From positions 372,001 through 436,000 of the forward strand of contig NZ_JBHUDI010000001.1 of the NCBI RefSeq assembly GCF_042678045.1: DNA of 64,000 bases. The letters are read 5' to 3'. Positions within the stretch are counted from its first letter, which is position 1; each line of letters begins with the position of its first letter. The translations under genes were made by a program, and so were the position numbers. Below, piece by piece: positions 42,942 to 52,239 of the stretch. Source of the DNA: Natrinema amylolyticus_A (GTDB lineage: Archaea > Halobacteriota > Halobacteria > Halobacteriales > Natrialbaceae). The notes under the pieces are model-generated. The model was not told the DNA's origin. It saw only the letters and a program-made list of their open reading frames with translations, and searched no databases.

Positions 42942-43103
42942 GCCATCATGCCGGGATACTGACACGCACGCCCTCACGCGCGGCGCATGCATGATGCCGC
43001 GTCAGTACACCCGCTGTATTTCGGGCTTTGTTCAATACTATCCCTGCGAGGGACAACCGGCCGGACACCAAGCCTTTGTCCGGGCGTGACAAACGGCCGC
43101 GCG

Positions 43104-43751
43104 ATGGTCACGCGTCGAACGATCCGATCGCTCGCCCTCGCGGGCGCCCTCACCGCCGTCGCTGGCGTCGCGTACGCGCTCCGCTGGCGGCGAAACCCGT
43201 CGCCGTGTCCGTACTCCCAGCGCGTCTGGATCGATCTCCCCCGGCCGGTCATCTCCCGGTCCGGATTGTGCGAACTCCTCGAGCCACAGCCCGGCGAGCG
43301 ACTCCTCGAGCTCGGGCCAGGAACCGGTTACTACACGGGCACGGTCGCGGAGGCGGTCGAACCGACCGGAGAGGTTCACGCCGTCGACGTCCAGCGGCCA
43401 ATGGTCGCGGACCTCCGGACGCGGCTGCGCGAGCGCGGCGACGACAACGTCGTGCCGATCCACGGTGACGGCCGGGCACTTCCGTACCCGGACGATAGCT
43501 TCGACGCCGCCTATCTGGTCCTCGTCCTCGGCGAGATCCCCGACCCGGAGCGGGCGCTCGCCGAACTCGAGCGGGTGCTAAAACCCGGTGGCCGGCTCGT
43601 CGTCGGGGAGTCGCTTCCCGATCCCCACTTCGTCACGCGCGAGACGCTTCGGGAACGCGCCGAGGAACAGGGGTTCCAGTTCGAAAACGACGTCGGCACG
43701 CGGGGCAGCTACTTCGCACGGATGACCGTTCCGCCGTCGAACGGTGACTGA
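43104..43751 (+). CDS. Membrane-anchored class I SAM methyltransferase
   Basis: A 215-residue protein. The first ~25 residues (RRTIRSLALAGALTAVAGVAYAL) look like a signal or anchor helix; then a methyltransferase core with motif I LLELGPGTGYYTG (about 70-82), VDVQRPMVADL, and VLKPGGRLVVGES. UbiE/Methyltransf_11-like; substrate unknown. ATG 43104; its TGA stop is the first three bases of repeat copy 8. Confidence 0.87.
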   Translation: MVTRRTIRSLALAGALTAVAGVAYALRWRRNPSPCPYSQRVWIDLPRPVISRSGLCELLEPQPGERLLELGPGTGYYTGTVAEAVEPTGEVHAVDVQRPMVADLRTRLRERGDDNVVPIHGDGRALPYPDDSFDAAYLVLVLGEIPDPERALAELERVLKPGGRLVVGESLPDPHFVTRETLRERAEEQGFQFENDVGTRGSYFARMTVPPSNGD

Positions 43752-43820
43752 TACGGACTCCCGTCAGTCAGTTGCAGTGCATCCACAGGACGGTCGCGGT
43801 CCCACCGGCAGATCGTGTGA
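43749..43820 (+). repeat. 86-bp dispersed repeat, copy 8 (shortened)
   Basis: Starts TGATACGGACTCCCGTCAGTCAG at the stop codon of the previous gene and ends GATCGTGTGA; about 72 bp, so internally shortened. The remaining gap up to 44033 holds the dyad at 43978 and a TATA box. Confidence 0.55.
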
Positions 43821-43977
43821 CTGCGCTTCGAGCCGGCGATCGCCTCACTCGATCGTTGATGGTCCTTACACGATTGCTCAGGGAGATCGACATCCGAAGC
43901 AGACCAGTAGCTGCCGTAAAGTCCGTTTTCGACGTCATGCCACGATAGTTTCCGTCACCCGACACCGACGTATGACG

Positions 43978-43991
43978 GTATTGTGCAATAC
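43978..43991. promoter_or_regulatory. GTATTG-TG-CAATAC dyad before trxA (best match)
   Basis: Perfect 6-bp arms around TG, 14 bp in all. A TATA-like CTTTAAACG lies 11 bp further downstream (about 44001-44009) and the gene starts at 44033, the same spacing as for regulator B. This is the reference copy of the motif. Confidence 0.7.
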
Positions 43992-44032
43992 ATACAAAAC
44001 CTTTAAACGTGGCCGGTGTGTAGGGAGTCGTG

Positions 44033-44389
44033 ATGGCAACTGATGCACCTAGCGGCTCCGGACAGTCACTCGACGAACCACTCCACGTCGAAAGCGCTGA
44101 TCACTTCGAAGCGGTCACCAGCGACTACGACGTCGTGCTCGTCGACTTCTACGCCGACTGGTGTGGGCCTTGTAAGATGCTCGAGCCCGTCCTCGAAGGA
44201 CTGGCTGGCGAGACCGACGCCGTAATCGCGAAGGTCGACGTCGATCAGCACCAACAACTCGCTGGCTCGTTCGGCGTCCGCGGCGTCCCGACGCTCGTGC
44301 TCTTCGCGGACGGCGAGCAGGTCGAACAGCACACCGGCGTCTTGCCGGCTGACCGACTCCGCAACCTGATCGAAGGCTATACCGAATGA
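44033..44389 (+). CDS. trxA: Thioredoxin
   Basis: A 118-residue thioredoxin: WCGPC at 43-47, VVLVDFYADW before it and VPTLVLFADG with the cis-proline. Cytosolic disulfide reductant. ATG 44033 (a GTG at 44030 is possible). Its stop overlaps the start of trxB by 4 bp (ATGA), giving a trxA-trxB operon; the dyad at 43978 is in the promoter. Confidence 0.94.
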   Translation: MATDAPSGSGQSLDEPLHVESADHFEAVTSDYDVVLVDFYADWCGPCKMLEPVLEGLAGETDAVIAKVDVDQHQQLAGSFGVRGVPTLVLFADGEQVEQHTGVLPADRLRNLIEGYTE

Positions 44390-45426
44390 GCGAGGACATG
44401 ACTGAGACCGTCCACGACGTGATCGTCGTCGGCTCCGGCGTTTCCGGACTCTCGGCGGCTGTCTACGCTGCGCGAGCCGACCTCGAGCCGCTGGTTCTCG
44501 AGGGGCCAGAACCGGGTGGCCAGCTCACCCTGACGACCGACGTCGAGAACTACCTGGGCTTCCCCGAGGGTGTCGGCGGCATGGAGCTGATCCAGAACGG
44601 CAAGGAACAGGCCAAACGCTTCGGCGCCGAGTTCGCCCACGGCACGGTCGAGCGCGCGACGCTCGAGGAGCGCCCGTTCGAACTCGAACTCTCGAACGGT
44701 GACGTCCTCCGCACACGCGCGCTGATCGTCGCCAGTGGTGCGAGCGCCCGCTGGGTCGGCGCGGAAAACGAGGACGAACTCATGGGCTACGGCCTCTCGA
44801 CGTGTGCCACCTGTGACGGCGCGTTCCACCGCGGCGACGACGTCCTCGTGATCGGCGGCGGCGACAGCGCGATGGAAGAGGCGCTCTTCCTCGCAAAGTT
44901 CGCCGAGAGTGTGACGATCGTCCACCGCCGCGACGAACTGCGCGCCTCCGAGATCATGGCCGACCGTGCCCGCGAGCACGAGGACATCGAGTTCCGCTGG
45001 AACACGGAACTCGAGGCCCTCCACGGCTCGCAAGAGGAGGGCGTCACCGGCGCGACGCTGATCTCCCATCCCGACGGTCACCCCAAGGAAAAGGCCGACG
45101 ATGGGATCGACGTCGACCGGGAGACCGTCGACGTCGGTGGCGTCTTCTACGGGATCGGCCACACGCCGAACACCGAGTTCCTCGAGGGTACCGGCGTCGA
45201 ACGCGACGCGGACGGCTACCTCCAGACCGAATCGGACGACGAAGGTCGAGCGACGACCCACACGGCTGTCGACGGCGTCTTCGCCGCCGGCGACGTGGCC
45301 GACTCGCGCTACCGCCAGGCGATCACCGCCGCCGGCACCGGCAGCATGGCGGCCCTTGACGCAGAGGACTACCTCGAGACGCTCGAGCACGAACAGCGCG
45401 CACCGGCGATGGCACCGGAACAGTAG
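44386..45426 (+). CDS. trxB: Thioredoxin-disulfide reductase
   Basis: A 346-residue TrxB: FAD motif GSGVSGLSAAVYAAR, active-site CATC at residues 140-143, NAD(P)-binding GGGDSAMEEALFLA and the final FAAGDVAD signature. It reduces the adjacent thioredoxin using NAD(P)H or F420H2 as electron source; which is used cannot be told from sequence. Overlaps trxA by 4 bp. This is the canonical reductase of the window; the one at 800-1828 is a diverged relative. Confidence 0.93.
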   Translation: MSEDMTETVHDVIVVGSGVSGLSAAVYAARADLEPLVLEGPEPGGQLTLTTDVENYLGFPEGVGGMELIQNGKEQAKRFGAEFAHGTVERATLEERPFELELSNGDVLRTRALIVASGASARWVGAENEDELMGYGLSTCATCDGAFHRGDDVLVIGGGDSAMEEALFLAKFAESVTIVHRRDELRASEIMADRAREHEDIEFRWNTELEALHGSQEEGVTGATLISHPDGHPKEKADDGIDVDRETVDVGGVFYGIGHTPNTEFLEGTGVERDADGYLQTESDDEGRATTHTAVDGVFAAGDVADSRYRQAITAAGTGSMAALDAEDYLETLEHEQRAPAMAPEQ

Positions 45427-45480
45427 GCGCGACAATAGCGCTCGCGATCAGAGGCACGCAGCGTTCACCCACTTCACTAT

Positions 45481-45945
45481 TCACTGACTGCGTTCGTTGA
45501 CTCCTGAATCCTTACGCGCGACCATCTCCAGACCGATCCAAGAGATGACGACCTCGTCGTTTTGATTGATTCCCTCGAGTTTTGTATTCACGTAGCCGCG
45601 CGTGGGGTCGCTCTCGGAGACGCGCTTGTCGAGTACTTCGGTCCGAATCGAGAGCGTATCTCCCGGTGTTACGGGCTGGTGCCACCGGAGTTCGTCGACC
45701 CCGCGAGCCCCCATGGCAGCCCGGTCCTGGATCGGGCCATCGACGAGCAGCCGCATGCAGATCGACGCGGTATGCCAGCCCGATGCGACCAGCTGGCCGA
45801 ACGCCGAGTCCTCTGCGGCCGCCTCGTCGGTATGGAACGGCTGGGGGTCGTACTGTTCGGCGAACTCGAGGAGTTCCGCTTTCGTCACGTGATACTCGCC
45901 GAATTCCTCGGTGTCGCCGATCTCGATGTCCTCGTAGTATCGCAT
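45481..45945 (-). CDS. MaoC-family acyl dehydratase
   Basis: A 154-residue hot-dog-fold protein, single-domain R-hydratase type: YDPQPFHTDEAAAEDSAFGQLVASGWHT contains the catalytic Asp and His, followed by RWHQPVTPGDTL. Hydrates enoyl-CoA thioesters. Start ATG 45945 gives the usual MRYYEDIEIGD start. Convergent with trxB and divergent from the epimerase. Confidence 0.9.
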   Translation of the reverse strand: MRYYEDIEIGDTEEFGEYHVTKAELLEFAEQYDPQPFHTDEAAAEDSAFGQLVASGWHTASICMRLLVDGPIQDRAAMGARGVDELRWHQPVTPGDTLSIRTEVLDKRVSESDPTRGYVNTKLEGINQNDEVVISWIGLEMVARKDSGVNERSQ

Positions 45946-46049
45946 TAGGGTGGCATCGGAGATGTGTCGCCAAGAACCTGTGGGCCGAGGCAGTATCGTG
46001 CCAGTTGAACTTCCAAACATCTATGCGCTGCCGCCGTGGCGATTTCAGT

Positions 46050-46979
46050 ATGACACTCGAGGGACACGCCGTTCTCGTGACCGGCGGGGCGGGCTTTATC
46101 GGATCGAATCTCGCGAACCACCTGTCGGAGTCGAACGACGTCACCGTCGTCGACGACTGCTATCTCGGCACGCCGGCGAACCTCGCGGACGACGTCGAAT
46201 TCGTCGAGGCAAGCGTTCTCGAGGACGAGCTGCCGACGGACGTCGACGTCGTCTTCCACCTCGCGGCGCTGTCGTCGTACGCGATGCACGAGGACGATCC
46301 GACGACGGGTGCCAGAGTCAACGTCGAAGGCTTCGTCAACGTGGTCGAACAGGCCCGACAGGACGGCTGCGAGACGGTCGTCTACGCCTCGACGTCGTCG
46401 ATCTACGGCAGTCGAACGGAGCCGTCGCCAGAGGACATGGCCGTCAGCGTCAACACCGGCTACGAGGCGTCGAAGCTCGCCCGGGAGCGCTACGGCGAGT
46501 ACTTCTCGAACCACTACGAGATGTCGATGGCCGGCATGCGCTTTTTCTCGGTGTATCAGGGCTACGGCGGTGCCGAGGAACACAAAGGCGAGTACGCCAA
46601 CGTGATCGCACAGTTCGCCGACGACATCGCCAACGGGGAGTCGCCGGTGCTGTACGGCGACGGCACCCAGACGCGGGACTTCACGCACGTTTCCGACATC
46701 GTCCGCGGCCTCGAGCTGGCTGCCGTCCACGACCTCGACGGTATCTACAACCTGGGAACCGGCGAGGCATACGATTTCAACACCGTCGTCGAGATGATAA
46801 ACGACGAACTCGGGACCGACGTCGAGCCAGAGTACGTCGAGAACCCGATTCCCGAGTCGGTGTACGTCCACGATACCTGTGCCGACGCCTCGAAGATCCG
46901 CGACGAGACGAACTGGGAACCCCAGATCGACTTCGAGGAGGGGATTCGACGGGTCTGTGCGCAGTACACGGACGGGTAG
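46050..46979 (+). CDS. NAD-dependent sugar epimerase/dehydratase (extended SDR)
   Basis: A 309-residue extended SDR protein. NAD-binding GGAGFIGSNLA at residues 12-22, the catalytic YEASK (Tyr-x3-Lys) after STSSIYG, and DFTHVSDIVRGLELA near 215, all typical of UDP-glucose 4-epimerase-like enzymes. Produces nucleotide sugars for glycans. ATG 46050. Confidence 0.92.
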   Translation: MTLEGHAVLVTGGAGFIGSNLANHLSESNDVTVVDDCYLGTPANLADDVEFVEASVLEDELPTDVDVVFHLAALSSYAMHEDDPTTGARVNVEGFVNVVEQARQDGCETVVYASTSSIYGSRTEPSPEDMAVSVNTGYEASKLARERYGEYFSNHYEMSMAGMRFFSVYQGYGGAEEHKGEYANVIAQFADDIANGESPVLYGDGTQTRDFTHVSDIVRGLELAAVHDLDGIYNLGTGEAYDFNTVVEMINDELGTDVEPEYVENPIPESVYVHDTCADASKIRDETNWEPQIDFEEGIRRVCAQYTDG

Positions 46980-47290
46980 CGGTTCGTTCCGCACCGCCGA
47001 CTTCCGTGCGAAGGAACGACGGGTGAGATAATCGAACTCGTCGGACGGCTCCCGATCGAAAGTGAATGCCGCAGGCGTGTGTACATCACACACCTCAGTA
47101 TACTATTGACGTGTGTAGTAAATAATCCTGGATTGGTTGTCGTTCCGATACCGAACGGGTCGCTGTCCGGACACGTCGTCACCGCGTCCGATCGATGCGT
47201 TTCACCACCAGTAACTATCAGGAAAAACGATGGACGTGAGGGCGATATCCCTGCGAGGGGTTTTTAACACGGCACGCACATCCACATGAT
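46980..47290. other. 311-bp intergenic region before ppc
   Basis: No gene found. It holds inverted GTGTGT/ACACAC arms around ACATC (47077-47093), a related GTGTGTAGTAAATA at about 47112, and TATA-like TTTTTAAC about 28 bp before the ppc start. Confidence 0.5.
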
Positions 47291-49981
47291 ATGCGACTCC
47301 ATAACAGGGGCGTCCGGCAGGACGTCCGCGAACTCGGTGCGTTGCTCGGCGACGTCCTCGAGGGCCAGACCTCCCGCGGGGCGTTCGAGACGGTCGAATC
47401 GTGTCGACGGGCCGCGATCGACTACCGTTCCGGCGAACTCGAGTCACGCGAGCCGCTCGTCACGGAACTCGAGGGGCTCTCGTCACACCGACAGCGAACC
47501 GTCGCGCGTGCGTTCGCGACCTACTTCGAGTTGATCAACCTCGCCGAAGAGCGCGAGCGGGTCCGAACCATCCGAACGGAATCCCAGGAGGGCACGCTCG
47601 AGGACAGCCTCGAGACCGCGGCCGAAGAACTCGGCGAGGCCGACGTCGAGACCGTCCGACAGATCCTCGACGACGTCTTGATCGAGCCGACCTTCACCGC
47701 CCATCCGACCGAGGCTCGGCGCAAGACCGTCAAGTCCAAACTCCGCGAGATCTCGACGTCGCTCGAGACCCTGGACGAGCGACTCCTGACCGACAAGGAG
47801 GAGCGCCAGCTCTGGCAGGACGTCGACGCCGAGGTGACGAGTCTCTGGCAGACGCCTCAGGTGCGCAACCGCCAGCCCGAGCCCGAAGACGAGGCCCGCA
47901 ACGTCCAGTGGTACCTCGAGAACACGCTGTTCGACGTCGTCGGCGAGATCTACGACGAACTCGACGAGGCGATCGACGCGGAAGTCCCTGGCGACCTCGA
48001 GATTCCGAAACTCTTCGAGTTCCGCTCGTGGGCGGGCAGCGACCGCGACGGCAACCCATACGTCACCCCCGAGGTCACCGCGAACACCCTCGAGCGCCAG
48101 CGCTCGGTGATCCTCGATCGCTATCAGGAGGAGCTCAAGCGCCTCTCCGGTGTCTTGAGTCAGGACGGGAGCCGGATCGACGCCGGCTCCGAATTTCAGG
48201 CCTCCCTCGAGCGTGACCGTGAGCGCCTGCCCGGCAGCGCACGCACGGCCGAGGAACGCTACCCCGACGAACCCTACCGGCAGAAACTCAAACTCATGCG
48301 CGAGCGGCTCCGCCGCGTCGGCGACGTTCGGCCGGGCGGCTACGAGAACGCCGCCGACCTCCGCGACGATCTCAGAGTCATCGCCGAAAGCCTGCGGACC
48401 AACGACGCCGACAGCGTCGCCGACGCTCACGTCGATCCGATCCGCCGGCAGGTCGCCACGTTCGGCTTCTCACTGGCGAGTCTCGACCTGCGCGACCACC
48501 AGCAGAAACACACCGACGCCATCGCCGAGACCCTCGAGCGCGAGGGGATCGACTACCGCGCCCTCTCGGAGGACGAGCGCGTCGAGTTCCTGACCGACGC
48601 CGTCTTACAGGACGAACCAGTGATCGATCTGAGTGAGACCGCCGACCTCTCGGACGACTCGGCGCGCGTCCTCGAGCTGTTCGACAGTCTCGCCGACTGG
48701 CAGACCGAGTACGGGGTCAACGCCATCGACACCTACTGCATCTCGATGACCGAGGAACCCAGCCACGTCCTCGAGGTGCTCTTTTTGGCCGACCAGGCCG
48801 GCGTTATTTCCCTGCCCGAACATTCGGGAATCGACATCGTTCCGCTACTCGAGACCGAGTACGCCCTCTCGGGAGCCCGGCGGATCATGGGCACGCTGTT
48901 CGAAAACGAGGCCTACGCCCAGGCGCTCGAGGCTCGTGGGCGGACCCAGGAGATCATGCTGGGGTACTCGGACTCGAACAAGGAGAACGGGTTTCTGGCG
49001 GCGAACTGGTCGCTGTACAAAAACCAGCGCCGGCTGGGGGAGATCTGTGACGACCACGACGTGACGATGCGGCTGTTCCACGGCCGCGGCGGCTCGATCT
49101 CGCGGGGTGGTGGGCCGATGAACGAGGCGCTGCTCGCGCTGCCGAACTCGACGGTCACGGGCCAGGTCAAGTTCACCGAACAGGGTGAAGCCATCGCCGA
49201 GAAGTACGCTAACCCGCGCATCGCCGAGCGCAACATCGAACAGATGCTCAACGCCCAGCTCCGGGCGCGCAAGCAAGCACTCGACCAGCCCGAAGAGGAG
49301 GTCCGCGAGGAGTGGCTCGCGGCCATGGAGACGATGGCCGACGCCGCCCGCAAGGAGTACCGCGACCTCCTCGAGAGCGACGGGTTCGTCCAGTACTTCG
49401 AGCAGGCGACGCCGATCCCCGTCATCGAGAACCTCGATCTGGGATCGCGACCGGCCTCCCGGTCGGGCGAGCGCACCGTCGAGGACCTCCGGGCGATCCC
49501 GTGGGTGTTCTCCTGGACCCAGTCGCGGTGTATCCTCCCGGGCTGGTACGCCCTCGCGACCGGCATCGAAGCCTACCTCGAGGACGGCGGGTCGATAGAG
49601 ACCCTCCAGACGATGTACGAGGAGTGGCCGTTCTTCCGGACGACGCTCGACAACGCCGCGCTCTCGCTGTCGCGGACCGAACTCGAGATCGCCGAGCGCT
49701 ACGCCGACCTCGCGGAGCCGGATCTGCGCGAACGGTTCTTCCCGCGCGTGACCGACGAGTACGAGCGAGCGACGGACCTGATCACCGAGATCGGCCAGCG
49801 CGAGCGCCTGCATACCCGTGACTGGCTCGGCGAGAACTTAGAGCGGCGGAACCCGTACGTCGATCCCCTGAACATGTTGCAGGTCTACTTGCTCGGTCGA
49901 ACTGATCGGACCGACATCGAGGAGCGGACGCTTCGGCTGACGGTCAAAGGGATCGCGGCCGGCATGAAGAACACGGGGTAA
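47291..49981 (+). CDS. ppc: Phosphoenolpyruvate carboxylase
   Basis: An 896-residue bacterial-type PEPC. Catalytic His is in FTAHPTEARRKT (about residue 138); other signatures are LGYSDSNKENGF, FHGRGGSISRGGGP and the C-terminal GMKNTG. It fixes bicarbonate onto PEP to form oxaloacetate, filling the TCA cycle. Single gene with its own promoter. Length matches the family. Confidence 0.96.
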   Translation: MRLHNRGVRQDVRELGALLGDVLEGQTSRGAFETVESCRRAAIDYRSGELESREPLVTELEGLSSHRQRTVARAFATYFELINLAEERERVRTIRTESQEGTLEDSLETAAEELGEADVETVRQILDDVLIEPTFTAHPTEARRKTVKSKLREISTSLETLDERLLTDKEERQLWQDVDAEVTSLWQTPQVRNRQPEPEDEARNVQWYLENTLFDVVGEIYDELDEAIDAEVPGDLEIPKLFEFRSWAGSDRDGNPYVTPEVTANTLERQRSVILDRYQEELKRLSGVLSQDGSRIDAGSEFQASLERDRERLPGSARTAEERYPDEPYRQKLKLMRERLRRVGDVRPGGYENAADLRDDLRVIAESLRTNDADSVADAHVDPIRRQVATFGFSLASLDLRDHQQKHTDAIAETLEREGIDYRALSEDERVEFLTDAVLQDEPVIDLSETADLSDDSARVLELFDSLADWQTEYGVNAIDTYCISMTEEPSHVLEVLFLADQAGVISLPEHSGIDIVPLLETEYALSGARRIMGTLFENEAYAQALEARGRTQEIMLGYSDSNKENGFLAANWSLYKNQRRLGEICDDHDVTMRLFHGRGGSISRGGGPMNEALLALPNSTVTGQVKFTEQGEAIAEKYANPRIAERNIEQMLNAQLRARKQALDQPEEEVREEWLAAMETMADAARKEYRDLLESDGFVQYFEQATPIPVIENLDLGSRPASRSGERTVEDLRAIPWVFSWTQSRCILPGWYALATGIEAYLEDGGSIETLQTMYEEWPFFRTTLDNAALSLSRTELEIAERYADLAEPDLRERFFPRVTDEYERATDLITEIGQRERLHTRDWLGENLERRNPYVDPLNMLQVYLLGRTDRTDIEERTLRLTVKGIAAGMKNTG

Positions 49982-50124
49982 TCGGATCATATGCCGGTCT
50001 AGACACGATCTGCGTCGCTGGATAGTTGCTCGTCGGAATCGGCGTTGGCCAGTGGACGGCACGCAGTCACAGAGAGCGAGAAAATCGAAACGGGTAAAAA
50101 CGTCTCTCGAGTAGAAGTGAGTGA

Positions 50125-50209
50125 GCCGAGATAGCCTAGCCCGGCCAAGGCGGCAGATTCGAAATCTGCTGTCCTCACGGACTCGGGAGTTCAAATCTCC
50201 CTCTCGGCG
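50125..50209 (+). tRNA. tRNA-Ser (anticodon CGA)
   Basis: An 85-nt type II tRNA: acceptor arms GCCGAGA/TCTCGGC with discriminator G, anticodon stem GCAGA/TCTGC enclosing TTCGAAA (CGA), a long variable arm with GTCC/GGAC, and T-arm GGGAG-TTCAAAT-CTCCC. CCA is not encoded. No attachment-site duplication of its 3' end was noticed nearby. Confidence 0.95.
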
Positions 50210-50306
50210 CTTCTCAGCGACACAAGACGACGAGCGGTGCCGTTGTGCGACGCACCACGAAAAGCGAACGGTGACACCGTGAGCGACGCGTAGCGGCGCG
50301 AGTCTT

Positions 50307-50388
50307 TCATACGGCCTACTGGAAGTCATTCGGTTCAGTTGGTACTGTAGTGGGACGTGACCGGTGCCAACCGCAGGAGTCCGGTACT
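50307..50388 (-). repeat. 86-bp dispersed repeat, copy 9 (diverged)
   Basis: Ends TCATACGGCCTACTGG and GCAGGAGTCCGGTAC match the family in reverse orientation, about 82 bp, with a diverged middle. It fills much of the 350-bp gap (50210-50559) between the tRNA and the ferredoxin gene; the rest shows no gene. Confidence 0.45.
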
Positions 50389-50559
50389 GTCCCGTCGTAT
50401 GCAAGGCCGACCACTATGCTAACTCTTGACGTAGATTCGCTGTCACGAGGAACCAATGTATCCGACGTTAGTATCTTCCCGATTAGTGACTGGAGGGTGG
50501 AATCGACGGCGACCGGCTGGGACGCCACTCGAGCCGGCGACTTCGACAGGGAGGGAACG

Positions 50560-52206
50560 ATGAGTTCCGACGACCCGGCGGAGGAAGGATCCGACGCGAC
50601 CGACGAGACGTTTCATCCGCTCGGTGAATCCTGGCAGGACGAACTCGAGGACCTGCTCGACGACACCGAGTACGACACCGAACTCGGGATGGAGATGGGG
50701 AAAGACGCGATGCGGGTCACGAAGGGAGAACTCTCGGAAGAGGAGTTCCACGAGCGGTATCACGACGACGTGATGGAGGAGTTCGGCGAGGACGAGCGGC
50801 CGATCGCCAGCCCGGACGACGGGGACGGCGAGGGAGGGGTCGGTGCGATGCTCTCGAAGGTCGTCGCCGGCGAGGAGTCCCGCCGGGAGATGCTCAAGAA
50901 GGCCGGTGCCGGCGTCGGATTCGCTAGCCTCGGTTGGGGGGCGGTCGACCAGCAAGAGCCCGAGGAGGAGGAAGCCGTCGAAGAGCCGGGTGAGGTCCAG
51001 CCCGACGAGGACGCGACGCAGTGGGGGATGACGATCGACCTCGAGTACTGCGACGGTTGTCTCTCCTGTGTGACTGCCTGCAACGCGGAGCACAACTGGG
51101 ATCTGGGGGCCAACTGGATGTACGTCCTCGCGTTCGAGGACGGCGATGTCGAGTCGCCCGAACCCGACAACTTCGAGAGCGAACACGACTTCAACTACCT
51201 CGTCCGGCCGTGTCAGCACTGTACTGACGCACCGTGCGAGAAAGTGTGTCCGACGACGGCCCGCCACACTCGCGAGGAGGGTGGGATGGTACTGACCGAC
51301 TACGACGTCTGTATCGGGTGTCGCTACTGTCAGGTCGCCTGTCCGTACGGCGTCAACTACTTCCAGTGGGAAGAGCCGAACGTCGACGAAGAGGAACTCA
51401 GTCCGGACATGGTCTACGACTATCGCGATCGGCGCGTCAGCAGTCGGGCTCCCCGCGGTGTCATGTCGAAGTGCATCTTCGATCCAGCGCGCCAGGACGG
51501 CAACTTCGGCGAAAGCAACGTCGGCACCGTGGCCTGCGAAGTGGCCTGTCCGCCGAGTGTCATCCAGTTCGGCGACAAGAACAACCCGAACAGCGACCCG
51601 TCGCGATATCAGGAGAATCCGGCCAGAGCGCGAGCCCTCATCCGACTGAGTACGAGTTTGCCCTCGCCCGACGAACTCCCGTCGATGCTCGAGGGCGTCG
51701 GTACCGATCTGGCGTCGATCACCGAGGCCGTCGACGGCCTCGACGAGCAGTCAATCATGCTCGCGACGGCGGTCCGGCTCACGAACGTCGAGTACGATCA
51801 GGAGGCACCGCCGGGCGATACCCTCCCGAGCCAGGAAGAGACGGTTCTCGGGGTCGTGTCGGCCCTTCAGGAGCACGGGCTCGACCTCGAGAGCGAGGAG
51901 GTGCTCAGTGAACTCGGCCTCACGGTCGACCAGTTCCAGGGACCGAGCGAGGACATCGCGGTGAACGATCGGGAAGGCGTCGCCCAGCAACGACTCGAAG
52001 AGTTCATCCCGCCCTCTGAGAACGAGTTCGAACTCCTCGAAGATATCGGAACGAACCCGAACGTCACCTATCTCGGCCAGGAACCGGGCCCGAACGCTCA
52101 TCAGGTCCCCGGGCCGACCTCCTACGAAGATGTCGGCATGCTCAATAGACGCCAGGACGCCCTCGAAGAGGAAACCGTCGGTCTGGGCCCGATCGACTCG
52201 TCGTAA
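50560..52206 (+). CDS. Tat-type multi-4Fe-4S ferredoxin subunit (DmsB/PsrB-like)
   Basis: A 548-residue protein. After ~100 acidic residues comes ESRREMLKKAGAGVGFASLGW, a Tat-like leader placed internally (~105-125). Then four cluster-binding cysteine groups: CDGCLSCVTACN, CQHCTDAPCEKVCP, CIGCRYCQVACP and later CEVACP, as in the electron-transfer subunit of DMSO/polysulfide/nitrate reductases. The C-terminal ~180 residues are unusual for the family. No catalytic molybdopterin subunit or membrane anchor is in the window. ATG 50560 chosen; frame is open further upstream. Confidence 0.85.
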   Translation: MSSDDPAEEGSDATDETFHPLGESWQDELEDLLDDTEYDTELGMEMGKDAMRVTKGELSEEEFHERYHDDVMEEFGEDERPIASPDDGDGEGGVGAMLSKVVAGEESRREMLKKAGAGVGFASLGWGAVDQQEPEEEEAVEEPGEVQPDEDATQWGMTIDLEYCDGCLSCVTACNAEHNWDLGANWMYVLAFEDGDVESPEPDNFESEHDFNYLVRPCQHCTDAPCEKVCPTTARHTREEGGMVLTDYDVCIGCRYCQVACPYGVNYFQWEEPNVDEEELSPDMVYDYRDRRVSSRAPRGVMSKCIFDPARQDGNFGESNVGTVACEVACPPSVIQFGDKNNPNSDPSRYQENPARARALIRLSTSLPSPDELPSMLEGVGTDLASITEAVDGLDEQSIMLATAVRLTNVEYDQEAPPGDTLPSQEETVLGVVSALQEHGLDLESEEVLSELGLTVDQFQGPSEDIAVNDREGVAQQRLEEFIPPSENEFELLEDIGTNPNVTYLGQEPGPNAHQVPGPTSYEDVGMLNRRQDALEEETVGLGPIDSS

Positions 52207-52239
52207 CTGCATCTGCGACTCGTCACCGCCAGGCCCGGT

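Noticed and set aside
50125..50209. tRNA-Ser as an integration site for a genomic island
   Set aside because: No duplicated 3' tRNA end, integrase gene or composition shift was seen on either side.
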